NCBI GenBank assembly: GCA_964614645.1
Contig: CAZTMA010000007.1
Span: forward strand, 6,587-70,586
Origin: MWBF01 sp964614645
GTDB lineage: Bacteria > Chloroflexota > Anaerolineae > CG2-30-64-16
Direction of reading: 5' to 3'
Length of the DNA: 64,000 bases
Translations under genes and position numbers: made by a program
The notes under the pieces: generated by a model
What the model saw: only the letters and a program-made list of their open reading frames with translations
The model's database searches: none
What the model was told of the DNA's origin: nothing
Shown here: positions 16,604-25,242 of the stretch, one piece after another
How the letters are laid out: every line of letters starts with the position of its first letter
Position numbering within the stretch: position 1 is the stretch's first letter

Positions 16604-16861
16604 ATGGTGGTTATCAATAAGAAGCCAATTCAGGTCTACCTGGAGCCGGAGCAGCTGCGCTCACTGCGCGCGCTGGCCAGGCAACGCAGGGTTTCGATGG
16701 GCGAGTTGATTCGCCAGGGCGTCAACCATATCCTCAGCGAAGTTCCGCTTGAGGAAGACCCCCTCTGGAACATTGTCGGCACATTCGATTCGGGGCTCGG
16801 CAATCTGGCCGAAAAACACGATGAATACATTGCCAAGACCGTCCAGGATGAGAGCTGCTGA
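16604..16861 (+). CDS. Ribbon-helix-helix antitoxin (VapB-like)
   Basis: The 85-residue protein has an N-terminal ribbon-helix-helix (KPIQVYLEPEQLRSLRALA) that binds DNA as a dimer, and an acidic C-terminal tail expected to wrap the toxin. GGAGGT precedes the ATG. Its stop overlaps the start of the PIN gene by one base (TGATG). It stands between acsC and nfnA. Confidence 0.87.
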   Translation: MVVINKKPIQVYLEPEQLRSLRALARQRRVSMGELIRQGVNHILSEVPLEEDPLWNIVGTFDSGLGNLAEKHDEYIAKTVQDESC

Positions 16862-17271
16862 TGGGGCGCGAGGTCTTCGTGGATGCCTCCGCCTGGATTG
16901 CTCTGAATGACCGAGGGGATCAGTATCATCAGGCGGCCGTAGCTATTTATTACAGGCTTCTGCAAGGGAGCCGCTTTCTGGTCACTACGAACCTGGTCGT
17001 CGCAGAAGCCCAAATCATTATCCGGCGGAAGGGCGGCTTTGACCCCGCCATCAGGTTTCTGGAATCCATCCGTCAGACCCATCGTCTGCAGATGATTTAT
17101 GCCGATCCCGACATCGACCTGCTCGCAGCCCGAATCCTACGCCAGTTCAGAGACCACGAACTGAGCCTGGCAGATGCCGTGAGCTTTGCGGTCATGCGCC
17201 AGCGCGAAATCACGGATGCATTCACGTTTGACAGGCATTTCCAGGTTGCCGGTTTCGTGCAAGCCAGATAA
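16861..17271 (+). CDS. PIN-domain ribonuclease toxin (VapC-like)
   Basis: The 136-residue protein has the PIN plan of acidic residues: FVDASAWIAL (first Asp), VVAEAQ (Glu), LSLADAVSF (Asp) and FTFDRHF (late Asp). VapC toxins cut tRNA or rRNA and are held inactive by the preceding antitoxin. Expression is coupled by the overlapping stop and start. It is one of two toxin-antitoxin pairs embedded in the Wood-Ljungdahl cluster. Confidence 0.9.
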   Translation: MGREVFVDASAWIALNDRGDQYHQAAVAIYYRLLQGSRFLVTTNLVVAEAQIIIRRKGGFDPAIRFLESIRQTHRLQMIYADPDIDLLAARILRQFRDHELSLADAVSFAVMRQREITDAFTFDRHFQVAGFVQAR

Positions 17272-17402
17272 CTGCGCATTTGAGTTCGACATCCTGACGC
17301 TAATCATTCCCTTTGTTCATGAACAGGCGTATGCTAAGGATCGGTGTCTTACTGCTTATGGCAGACGCTGATCCGGCGTCTCCCGTTATATTGAGAGGCA
17401 AA

Positions 17403-18311
17403 ATGTACAAGATCCTCGAAAAACAAGTGCTCAGCGATGTCACGAAACTCGTGGTCGTGGAAGTTCCGCACGTGGCACGCAAGGCGCGCGCCGGCCAGTT
17501 CGTGATTGTCATCGTGGACGAGCAGGGCGAACGCATCCCGTTGACCATCGCAGACCACGACCGCGCGGCCGGGACGATCACGCTTATTTTCCAGGAAGTC
17601 GGCAAGTCCACCCAGCAGATGGGCGAGCTGAACGTCGGAGACGGCTTTTATTCCGTTGCAGGGCCGCTCGGCCACCCGACCGAAATCGAGCCCTACGGGA
17701 CGGTCATCTGCGTGGCGGGCGGGGTCGGCATCGCGCCGATGTACCCCATCGCGCGCGACCTCAAGGCCGCCGGCAATCACGTCATCACTATCATGGGTGC
17801 GCGCAACCAGAGCCTGCTGTTCTGGGAAGACAAGATGCGCGCCGTTTCGGACGAGCTGATTATCTGCACGGACGATGGGTCGTATGGCCGCAAGGCGCTC
17901 GTCACCGAGCCGCTCAAGGAGATCCTGTCGGCGCACGCTGGCACCGGCGGCGACGAGGTGAAGAAGGTGTGGGCCATCGGCCCCACGATCATGATGAAGT
18001 TCGTCTCGGCCACATCCGCCCCGTTCAACGTGCCGACCATCGTCAGCCTGAACACCATCATGATCGACGGGACGGGCATGTGCGGTGGCTGCCGCGTTGC
18101 CATGACCGACGGCGCCAAGTTCGTCTGCGTGGACGGTCCCGAGTTCGACGGGCACAAGGTGGATTGGAACAACCTGCTCTCGCGCATTCAGTTCTACAAG
18201 GCTGAGGAGCAGCTCGCCGTCGAGCACTGGCAGCACCATGAGCACGCAGACGGCAGTGAATGCAATCTGGATATTGCAGCGCGCGAACTGGCTGCATCCG
18301 GGGAGAACTAG
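17403..18311 (+). CDS. nfnA: NfnA: FAD/[2Fe-2S] subunit of ferredoxin:NADP transhydrogenase
   Basis: The 302-residue protein has an FNR-like FAD domain, an NAD-binding domain (GGVGIAPMYPIARDLK) and the C-terminal [2Fe-2S] cysteines in GTGMCGGCRVAM and FVCVDGPEFDG. NfnAB couples NADH and reduced ferredoxin to NADP+ reduction by electron bifurcation. The start ATG 17403 follows AGAGG and agrees with family N-termini; upstream in-frame codons are non-homologous. nfnB follows after one base. It should balance electron carriers for CO2 fixation or acetyl-CoA oxidation. Confidence 0.93.
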   Translation: MYKILEKQVLSDVTKLVVVEVPHVARKARAGQFVIVIVDEQGERIPLTIADHDRAAGTITLIFQEVGKSTQQMGELNVGDGFYSVAGPLGHPTEIEPYGTVICVAGGVGIAPMYPIARDLKAAGNHVITIMGARNQSLLFWEDKMRAVSDELIICTDDGSYGRKALVTEPLKEILSAHAGTGGDEVKKVWAIGPTIMMKFVSATSAPFNVPTIVSLNTIMIDGTGMCGGCRVAMTDGAKFVCVDGPEFDGHKVDWNNLLSRIQFYKAEEQLAVEHWQHHEHADGSECNLDIAARELAASGEN

Positions 18312-18312
18312 A

Positions 18313-19791
18313 ATGGCAGAGCTTACCAATCGCGAGCGGATGCAGATTCAGCGCCAGGACATGCCGACGCAGGAGCCGGAAGTGCGCGCCGGCAACTTCG
18401 AGGAAGTGGCGCTCGGCCTGACGTGGGAGCTCGCGCGGCTGGAGGCCGAACGCTGTCTGCAGTGCGCCAAGCCGCATTGCGTCGAAGGCTGCCCGGTCGG
18501 CGTGACCATCCCGCAGTTCATCAAGGCGCTGCGCGAGGGCGACTTCGAGGGCGCAGTCGCCGCGATGCAGCAGAAGAACAACCTGCCCGCCATCTGTGGC
18601 CGCGTTTGCCCGCAGGAATCGCAGTGCGAGGCGTACTGCATCCTGGCGAAGAAGGGCCAATCGGTCGCTATCGGCCGGCTGGAGCGGTTCGTCGGTGACT
18701 ACAGCATCCGCGAGAACAGCCATCCGCCCGTGCCCGCGCCGCCTACCGGCCGCAAGGTGGCCGTTGTCGGTTCCGGTCCTTCGGGCCTGACCTGCGCAAT
18801 GGACCTGGCGAAGCTGGGGCACAAGGTGACCATCTTCGAGTCGTTGCACCTGCCCGGCGGGGTGCTCATCTACGGCATCCCGGAATTCCGCCTGCCGAAG
18901 AGCATCATCCAGGCCGAGCTGAAAAAGGCCGTCGATTACCTGGGCATCGAGCTGCGCACCGACCATGTCATCGGCAACACCTACACGATCGACGAGCTGC
19001 TCGAAGAGTACGATGCCGTGTTCATGGGGACGGGCGCAGGCCTGCCGAGCTTCATGCGCATCCCCGGCATCAACCTGAACGGCGTGATGTCGGCCAACGA
19101 GTTCCTCACCCGCGTCAACCTGATGAAGGGCTACCGCTTCCCCGAGTATGACACGCCCGTCAAGGTCGGCAAGCATGTCGCCGTCATCGGCGCAGGCAAC
19201 GTGGCCATGGACGCCGCGCGCAGCGCGCTGCGCCTGCAGACGCTGTATGCGGAGCGGCAACGGCTGACCGGCGAGAACGGTCACAGCGCGCGCGGCGAAG
19301 CGCATGTCGTCTACCGCCGCTCCCGCGCGGAAGTGCCGGCCCGTGAGGAAGAATTCCACCACGCGGAAGAGGAAGGCGTCATCTTCGACTTCCTGACCAA
19401 CCCGATCGCCATCCTGGGCGACGAGCAGGGCAACGCCCGGGCCATGCGCTGCATCCGCATGGAGCTGGGCGAGCCGGACGCGTCGGGACGGCGCTCACCC
19501 GTGCCGATCGAAGGTTCCGAGTTCGACATGCCCGTCGACACCGTTATCTTCGCGCTGGGCACGAGCCCCAACCCCATCGTCTTCACGGATGCGAAGGGGC
19601 TGGAGCGCACGAAGCACGGCACGGTGGTTGCCAACCCGGAAACCGGCCGCACCGACAAGCCCGGCGTCTGGGCAGGCGGCGATGTCGTCACCGGCGCGGC
19701 CACGGTCATCAGCGCGATGGGTGCGGGCAAGCGGGCCGCAGCCGACATGCACCAGTTCCTCAGCGACCCGGCGATGTGGGATATCGGATGA
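18313..19791 (+). CDS. nfnB: NfnB: large subunit of ferredoxin:NADP transhydrogenase (GltD-like)
   Basis: The 492-residue protein resembles the glutamate synthase small subunit. It has N-terminal Fe-S cysteines (CLQCAKPHCVEGCPV, CGRVCPQESQCEAYC), an FAD motif (VAVVGSGPSGLTCAMDLA), an NADP motif (VIGAGNVAMDAARSAL) and a C-terminal GGDVVTGAATV. A stand-alone GltD is the alternative, but pairing with nfnA one base upstream makes NfnB the better call. It works in the cytoplasm as the bifurcating subunit. Confidence 0.93.
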   Translation: MAELTNRERMQIQRQDMPTQEPEVRAGNFEEVALGLTWELARLEAERCLQCAKPHCVEGCPVGVTIPQFIKALREGDFEGAVAAMQQKNNLPAICGRVCPQESQCEAYCILAKKGQSVAIGRLERFVGDYSIRENSHPPVPAPPTGRKVAVVGSGPSGLTCAMDLAKLGHKVTIFESLHLPGGVLIYGIPEFRLPKSIIQAELKKAVDYLGIELRTDHVIGNTYTIDELLEEYDAVFMGTGAGLPSFMRIPGINLNGVMSANEFLTRVNLMKGYRFPEYDTPVKVGKHVAVIGAGNVAMDAARSALRLQTLYAERQRLTGENGHSARGEAHVVYRRSRAEVPAREEEFHHAEEEGVIFDFLTNPIAILGDEQGNARAMRCIRMELGEPDASGRRSPVPIEGSEFDMPVDTVIFALGTSPNPIVFTDAKGLERTKHGTVVANPETGRTDKPGVWAGGDVVTGAATVISAMGAGKRAAADMHQFLSDPAMWDIG

Positions 19792-19798
19792 CAACGAC

Positions 19799-19880
19799 AG
19801 TTACAGGTTGGAAAGTTGCAGGTTGCACGTTGCCGCAGCAGCCGCCAACCTGCAACCTTCAAACCTGAAACGTATAACCT
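19799..19880. repeat. Intergenic GGTTGCAGGTT hairpin repeat, second copy
   Basis: AGTTGCAGGTTG (19814-19825) faces CAACCTGCAACCTT (19846-19859), the same words as at 202-300. A TATAAC at 19873-19878 lies five bases before the next ATG, which has no ribosome site. Confidence 0.6.
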
Positions 19881-19883
19881 TAC

Positions 19884-21926
19884 ATGGCTAACTACACCAT
19901 TCACTTTGAACCCGGCGGCGTGACCGTCGAAATGCCCGGCGGAACCACGCTGGGCGAAGCGGCGCGCAAGGCTGGGTTCGACATTAACCAGCCCTGCGGT
20001 GGGCAGGGGCGCTGCGGACGCTGTGCGGTCATCGTGGACGACAGCCGTTCCGCCGTTCGCCGCCGGTCCACCATGCGCCTCTCCGATGAGGATGTCGCGG
20101 CCGGTTATGCCCTCGCCTGCCAGACGGTCATCGAGGGCGACGTGTGGGTCACCGTGCCGCCGCAAGAGGTCATCGAGCGGCGCCTCACCACGCAAAAGGC
20201 AGCGGCCCGCGTCGAAGTGCCCTTCGAATATGACCCGGCCCGCCATCAATCTATCCGGCGCTACGCCCTTCGGCTCGATCCTCCCGACTATGCGGACCAA
20301 ACCGATGACTGGTCGCGCGTGACCCGCGAGCTGTCCCGCCTCGGCCTGCCCGCGCCGCGCACCAGCCTGACCGTCCTGCGCAGCATGGGCGGCATTCTGC
20401 GCGGCGCCGACGCTGCTTCAGGCGAGAACGCCGCCGGCGACACCGCGACCGCGCCTCCGCCGGCCAATGGATCAGGCGAGGAGGGCATTGTCTCCACGCC
20501 ATACGAGCCGTGGGAGGTCACTGCGGTCGTGGCGCTCGACACGTGGGATCAGCCGGATGGTCCGCCGGAGGTGCTCGCCCTGCTGCCCGGCGACCAGGCC
20601 GACCGCAATTTCGGCGCCGCGGTCGACATCGGCACGACCACTGTCACCGTCTGGCTCGTGGACCTGGAAAGCGGCGAGGTGGTGGCTCAGGCCAGCGATT
20701 ACAACGGCCAGATTGCGCGCGGGGAGGACGTCATCTCGCGCATCATCTACGCGCGCAAGCCCGAGAACCTGGTTGAGCTGCAGGGCCTCGTGGTCGGCAC
20801 GATCAACCGGCTCCTCGTCGCAGCCTGCAAGCAGGTCAACGCCCGGCCCGACGAGGTCTTCAAGTTCACCATCGCGGCCAATCCCACGATGATGCACCTG
20901 CTGTTGAGCATCCCGCCCGACCAGATTCGCCTGGCGCCCTTTATTCCGGCGGTCAACCATACACCGACGCTGACCGCGGGCGAATTGGGGCTGGCCTCAC
21001 ACCCGCAGGCCCTGGTGGACTGTCTGCCCGGCGTGGCGAGCTACGTGGGCGCGGACATCAGTGCGGGCGTGCTGAGCACGGGCATGGATGAGGCCGCCGA
21101 GCTGACGCTGTTCATCGACGTGGGCACGAACGGCGAGACCGTGCTGGGCAACGCCGACTGGCTCGTCACCTGCGCCTGCTCCGCAGGCCCCGCCTTTGAG
21201 GGCGGCGGCGTCGAATACGGCATGCGCGCCACCGCAGGCGCGATCGAGGAAGTCTGGATCAGCGATGAGACGCTGGAACCGGCCTACCGTGTCATCGGTC
21301 GCGAGGGCGAGAAACCCAAGGGCATTTGCGGTTCCGGGCTCCTGGGGCTGCTAGCCGAGATGTTTGTGACCGGCGTCGTAGATAAAGTGGGCAATCTCCG
21401 GGTGGGCCGCTCACCCCGCATTCGCGAGGGCGAGCATGGCTTCGAATATGTCGTCGCGTGGGGCAGCGAGACCGCGCATGGCCGCGACATCGCCATCAGC
21501 AAGATTGACATCGACAACCTCATGCGCGCGAAGGCCGCCATCTACGCAGGGTTTACGGTCATGGCGCAGAGCGTCGGCGTGGACCTGGCCGATGTCTCGC
21601 AGATGCTCATCGGCGGCTCCTTCGGCCAGTACATCAACGTCGAGAAGGCCGTCCAGATTGGCCTGCTGCCCGACCTGCCCGCGCCGCCCGGCAGCGCCTC
21701 GCCGTGGGATCGCTTCCGCTTCCTCGGCAACACCTCGATTCGCGGGGCATACAGGGCTTTGCTGCGCCGCGACGTGCGCGCGCATCTGTCCGAGGTCGCG
21801 CAAACCATGACGTATCTCGAACTCTCGGCGGACAACAGCTTCTACGACGCATTCACCTCCGCGCTGTTCCTGCCGCATACGGATGTATCGCAATTCCCGT
21901 CGGTACAGGCCGTTTTATCCGGCTGA
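19884..21926 (+). CDS. acsV: RACo-type reductive activator of the corrinoid iron-sulfur protein
   Basis: The N-terminal domain is a [2Fe-2S] ferredoxin fold with Cys38, 44, 47 and about 79 (QPCGGQGRCGRC, YALAC). The C-terminal two thirds form an ASKHA ATPase (FGAAVDIGTTTVTVWLVDL, LFIDVGTNGE, IGGSFGQYIN; DUF4445). RACo uses ATP to drive reduction of Co(II) in AcsCD back to active Co(I). The protein has 680 residues; a Pro/Gly/Ala-rich stretch near residues 171-197 makes the linker long. It lies between nfnB and cooC. The start lacks a ribosome site and may be leaderless or coupled. Confidence 0.93.
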   Translation: MANYTIHFEPGGVTVEMPGGTTLGEAARKAGFDINQPCGGQGRCGRCAVIVDDSRSAVRRRSTMRLSDEDVAAGYALACQTVIEGDVWVTVPPQEVIERRLTTQKAAARVEVPFEYDPARHQSIRRYALRLDPPDYADQTDDWSRVTRELSRLGLPAPRTSLTVLRSMGGILRGADAASGENAAGDTATAPPPANGSGEEGIVSTPYEPWEVTAVVALDTWDQPDGPPEVLALLPGDQADRNFGAAVDIGTTTVTVWLVDLESGEVVAQASDYNGQIARGEDVISRIIYARKPENLVELQGLVVGTINRLLVAACKQVNARPDEVFKFTIAANPTMMHLLLSIPPDQIRLAPFIPAVNHTPTLTAGELGLASHPQALVDCLPGVASYVGADISAGVLSTGMDEAAELTLFIDVGTNGETVLGNADWLVTCACSAGPAFEGGGVEYGMRATAGAIEEVWISDETLEPAYRVIGREGEKPKGICGSGLLGLLAEMFVTGVVDKVGNLRVGRSPRIREGEHGFEYVVAWGSETAHGRDIAISKIDIDNLMRAKAAIYAGFTVMAQSVGVDLADVSQMLIGGSFGQYINVEKAVQIGLLPDLPAPPGSASPWDRFRFLGNTSIRGAYRALLRRDVRAHLSEVAQTMTYLELSADNSFYDAFTSALFLPHTDVSQFPSVQAVLSG

Positions 21927-21940
21927 AGAGGGGCAAACGG

Positions 21941-21981
21941 TGGTAAAATACCAGTGGTAGAATACCAGTGGTAAACTACCA
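21941..21981. repeat. Three tandem 14-bp palindromic units TGGTANNNTACCA
   Basis: Units lie at 21941-21953, 21955-21967 and 21969-21981, each an inverted repeat with centre AAA, GAA or AAC. The exact 14-bp spacing and symmetry suggest cooperative binding of a regulator upstream of the acetyltransferase-cooC genes; each unit also resembles a -10 box (TAAAAT, TAGAAT). The binding protein is unknown. Confidence 0.7.
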
Positions 21982-22033
21982 GGGCTAGAACACTCCGTAG
22001 GCCCCCTCAACGCTTGCCAGTAGGAGGAATCGC

Positions 22034-22615
22034 ATGGTCACGGTCGTGGAGTCAGCAGACCAGCTTACAAACTATCGCCACCTCGTCACGCTGCCTGATG
22101 GGCTGCGCGTCCTGCTCCGGCCGTTGGTTGCCAAAGACCGTGACGCGTTGGTGGCGTTGTTCGCCAACCTGCCGCCTGAAGAGACCCAGGTCTTCCGCAG
22201 CAACATCACCAATATGGAGCTGGTGGCAAGCTGGGCCGAGAAACCGGACTACACGCGCGTCTTCCCGCTGGTGGCGCTCGTCGGTGAGCGCATCGTAGGG
22301 AACTCGACGCTCCACCTGGGCAGCGGCTTCACGCGGCACATTGCGGAGACGCGCATCTTCCTGGCACGCGAATTCCGGCGCCGGGGCATCGGGTCGGCCA
22401 TGATTCGCAGCCAGCTCGAAATTGCCCGCAAGCTGGGCCTCCACCAGGTCATTGCGGAGGTCGTCGAGAGCCGGCCCCAGGTCATCCATGCCTTCGAACG
22501 CTTGGGCTTTGAGCGCCAGTTTGCGTGGAAGGACCTCTTTATGACGGCCGAGGGAGAGACGCTCGACATGATCGTGCTGGTAAACTATCTCAAACGACCG
22601 GGGGAACTGTTCTGA
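22034..22615 (+). CDS. GNAT-family N-acetyltransferase
   Basis: The 193-residue protein has the GNAT acetyl-CoA-binding motif (FLAREFRRRGIGSAMIRSQLE) near residues 115-135 and a second conserved part (HAFERLGFERQF). The substrate is unknown. AGGAGG precedes the ATG. The last codon overlaps the start of cooC (TGATG), so the two are translationally coupled. A link between acetyl-CoA made by this locus and acetylation of a CODH/ACS component is conceivable but speculative. Confidence 0.88.
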   Translation: MVTVVESADQLTNYRHLVTLPDGLRVLLRPLVAKDRDALVALFANLPPEETQVFRSNITNMELVASWAEKPDYTRVFPLVALVGERIVGNSTLHLGSGFTRHIAETRIFLAREFRRRGIGSAMIRSQLEIARKLGLHQVIAEVVESRPQVIHAFERLGFERQFAWKDLFMTAEGETLDMIVLVNYLKRPGELF

Positions 22616-23361
22616 TGACGATGACGATCGCGGTCGCCGGCAAGGGCGGAACGGGCAAGACCACGTTCTGCGGCCTGCTGGTCCGCTACCTGATAGCTCA
22701 CAAGGGCGGCAAGATTCTGGCGATTGACGCCGACCCGTCCAGCAACCTGCATCTCGTACTCGGATTGAACCTGACACAGACCATCGGTGACATCCGCGAG
22801 GAGGCGCGCGCGGGCGTGGCGCCCGGCCAGACGCGCCAGGACTTCCTGGGCTATGCCGTGCGCATGGCCGTCGAAGAAGGCGACGACTTCGACCTGCTGG
22901 CCATGGGTCGCCCCGAAGGCCAGGGCTGCTATTGTGCGGCGAACCACATGCTGCGCGACATCATGGACGGCATCAACCGCGGCTACGACTGGGTGGTGAT
23001 GGACAACGAGGCGGGCATGGAGCACCTGAGCCGCCGCACGACGCGCGATGTCGACCACCTGATCCTCGTCAGCGACGCCAGCATGCGCGGCATGGTCGCG
23101 GCGGAGGCGATGGTCGGGCTGAGCAAGGACCTGGAGGTGCGGGTCCGCAACACGCATCTGATTATCAACCGGGTGCAGGGCGACCTGACCCCGGCGCTGC
23201 AGGCGAAGGCCGAGGGCATGGGTGTGCCGCTGCTGGCTGCACTGCCCTATGACCCGCTCATTGCAGAGTATGACAGCGAGGGCCGCGCGCTGATCGAGCT
23301 GCCCGATGACGCGCTCATCAGCCGGGCCGTCGCGGAGGTCGCACGGCAGTTGGTGGGTTAG
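22615..23361 (+). CDS. cooC: CooC/AcsF-type nickel-insertion ATPase
   Basis: CooC is a MinD-like ATPase that helps insert nickel into CODH and/or acetyl-CoA synthase. The 248-residue protein has a deviant P-loop (GKGGTGKTT, residues 9-17), a DADPSSN switch and the characteristic CxC nickel-binding pair at Cys105 and Cys107 (GCYCAANHML). The start ATG 22615 overlaps the preceding stop. Its presence inside the acs cluster fits maturation of CooS and AcsB. Confidence 0.94.
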   Translation: MTMTIAVAGKGGTGKTTFCGLLVRYLIAHKGGKILAIDADPSSNLHLVLGLNLTQTIGDIREEARAGVAPGQTRQDFLGYAVRMAVEEGDDFDLLAMGRPEGQGCYCAANHMLRDIMDGINRGYDWVVMDNEAGMEHLSRRTTRDVDHLILVSDASMRGMVAAEAMVGLSKDLEVRVRNTHLIINRVQGDLTPALQAKAEGMGVPLLAALPYDPLIAEYDSEGRALIELPDDALISRAVAEVARQLVG

Positions 23362-23441
23362 GACAAGGGCCAAACCGTCCCCTTCTTCCTGGCGCTCTTT
23401 GCGCCTTTGCGTGAGATGAACTGACTCTCAAGGAGGACGCC

Positions 23442-24227
23442 ATGCAAGAGGAACTCTACCGTTCAATCGGCAACCTGCTCGCCAGCGCGGATGCGGATGA
23501 TGTCGAGCGCGGGCTGGAAACCATACGGGCGCACATGCACCGCATGACCGAGGAAGAAGGCGGCCGGTTCCTCGAGATGGTCTCCGCGCTCTTCTACGTG
23601 GACCCGCTGGACCGGCCCGATCTCGTCCCGGCGCTGGAGGACGCTTTCGCGCTCGTTGGCAACTTCGGCAAGTGGGCCATTCCTGCCCTGATCCAGAACC
23701 TGGAAGCGAGCGATGTGAAGGCCCAGATGGCAGTGGCCCAGGTGTTGGGCCGGATGGGCACGGACGCGATCGCGCCACTCATCACAGAGTATCACGAGGC
23801 CTGCCCCGAGGCATCCTGTCGCGCGTTCATTCTCTACGCGCTCGGCAAGGTCAAATCACCGAAGATCCTCGATGCTGTGCCCGTCGCCCTGGAAGCGGCC
23901 GCTTCGCCTGAGGTGGAGCTGCGCGACAGCGCAACCCGCGCGCTGGGCAAGTTCGTCGAGTCCATCCCTGCCGGCCATCTGCCCGCCGGGCTGCGCCAGA
24001 GTGTTGTCGAGCAACTCCAGGCAAACCTGGCGGATGCCAGCCCGGCGATCCGGGCGAAAGCCGTCCGCAGCCTCGGCAAGCTCGCCAAATACGGCCACCT
24101 GACCCATGACGAGTGCAGCGCTCTGGCTGAGACGTGCCGCCACTTGCTCGGAGAAGATGAGCACTTTGCGTGGGACCGCGCGTATGTCGTACGCAAAGAG
24201 GCCAAGGAAGCGCTGCAGTACACCTAG
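23442..24227 (+). CDS. HEAT-repeat protein within the acs cluster
   Basis: The 261-residue protein is all-helical with HEAT-type repeats, for example IPALIQNLEASDVKAQMAVA and IAPLITEYHEACPEASCRAF, and no catalytic motif. AAGGAGG precedes the ATG, and acsE follows 26 bases after the stop. HEAT solenoids bind other proteins or act as lyase-like chaperones. It may help assemble the CODH/ACS or methyltransferase complex; this is inference from position only. Confidence 0.75.
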   Translation: MQEELYRSIGNLLASADADDVERGLETIRAHMHRMTEEEGGRFLEMVSALFYVDPLDRPDLVPALEDAFALVGNFGKWAIPALIQNLEASDVKAQMAVAQVLGRMGTDAIAPLITEYHEACPEASCRAFILYALGKVKSPKILDAVPVALEAAASPEVELRDSATRALGKFVESIPAGHLPAGLRQSVVEQLQANLADASPAIRAKAVRSLGKLAKYGHLTHDECSALAETCRHLLGEDEHFAWDRAYVVRKEAKEALQYT

Positions 24228-24253
24228 ACACCATCCACCGAGGAGGAAGTTTC

Positions 24254-25225
24254 ATGCGTATCATCGGCGAAAATATCCACATCCTGTCCCCCAGAGTCAA
24301 AGAAGCGGTGGGGTACGCAGTCGATGCGTGGAACAAAGAAGGGCTGACAGACACGGAACGCGAAGAGCTGCTGGCCCGTGCCCGCACGTTCTTCCAGGAT
24401 TCGGCGCGCCGCCAGGTTGAGGCAGGCGCGTGGGCCGTGGACCTGAACATCGGGCCCCAGAAGAAGAATGGCGTCCGGCTGCTGCCCTGGCTGGTGCAGA
24501 CCGTGCAGGAGGCGGTGGACGTGCCGCTGTGCCTGGACACCACCAATCTGGCCGCCATCGAGGCCGCGTGCGAAGTCGTCAAACAGCAGCCGATCATCAA
24601 CTCCACCTCCGCAGAGCCGGAGCGGCTGGAGAATGTCCCGCTGGTCGCAGCCAAGTACAACACCAGACTGATTGCCCTGACGATGCGCAGCGAAGGCATC
24701 CCGGTGAGCGCGGAGGAGCGAGTCAACATCGCATTGGAACAGCTCATCCCGCGCTGGGAAGAAGTGGGCATGCCGCTGGAAGACCTGATTATCGACCCCC
24801 TGGTGCTGACCGTGAGCGGCTGCCAGCAGTACGTGCCGGAGTGCATCGAGGCGGTCCGCATCCTCAAGGTGACCGGCGCAGACGTGCAGGTCGGGCTCAG
24901 CAACGTATCGAACGCCGTGCCCAACGAGATGCGCCCGCTCATCAACCGCGTGTACTGCGTCATGTTGATGGGCGCGGGCCTGGACACGATGATCGCGGAC
25001 CCGCTGGACGCCAAGCAGAACGAGTTCATCCGCATCGTCGAGGAGCGGGATGACAGCACGGCCATCGGCCGGCTGCTCCTGAACCTGCACGATGCCGTGG
25101 CCGCACAGGAAGAACTCTCCCAGGACCAGGTCGATTTCTCCGATCCGGAGCAGGCCGCCATCTGGAAGACCGTCCAGATTCTGCTGAACAAGGTGATTTA
25201 CGCCGATTCGTACCTTCGCGTATAA
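24254..25225 (+). CDS. acsE: Methyltetrahydrofolate:corrinoid iron-sulfur protein methyltransferase
   Basis: AcsE moves the methyl group from CH3-H4folate to cobalt in AcsCD. It is a pterin-binding TIM barrel with the N-terminal MRIIGENIH, DLNIGP, CLDTTN, INSTSAE and GLSNVS motifs; the Asn in the last one binds the pterin. At 323 residues it is longer than typical AcsE (about 260), with extra sequence after the N-terminus and a roughly 45-residue insert before the final strand (AEILLNQ-like segment VQILLNKVIYADSY). GGAGGA precedes ATG 24254. folD follows. Confidence 0.93.
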   Translation: MRIIGENIHILSPRVKEAVGYAVDAWNKEGLTDTEREELLARARTFFQDSARRQVEAGAWAVDLNIGPQKKNGVRLLPWLVQTVQEAVDVPLCLDTTNLAAIEAACEVVKQQPIINSTSAEPERLENVPLVAAKYNTRLIALTMRSEGIPVSAEERVNIALEQLIPRWEEVGMPLEDLIIDPLVLTVSGCQQYVPECIEAVRILKVTGADVQVGLSNVSNAVPNEMRPLINRVYCVMLMGAGLDTMIADPLDAKQNEFIRIVEERDDSTAIGRLLLNLHDAVAAQEELSQDQVDFSDPEQAAIWKTVQILLNKVIYADSYLRV

Positions 25226-25242
25226 CAGAGCAAGGAGCTTGC

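Noticed and set aside
21941..21981. CRISPR array
   Set aside because: Units are 13-14 bp and contiguous, with no spacers or cas genes.
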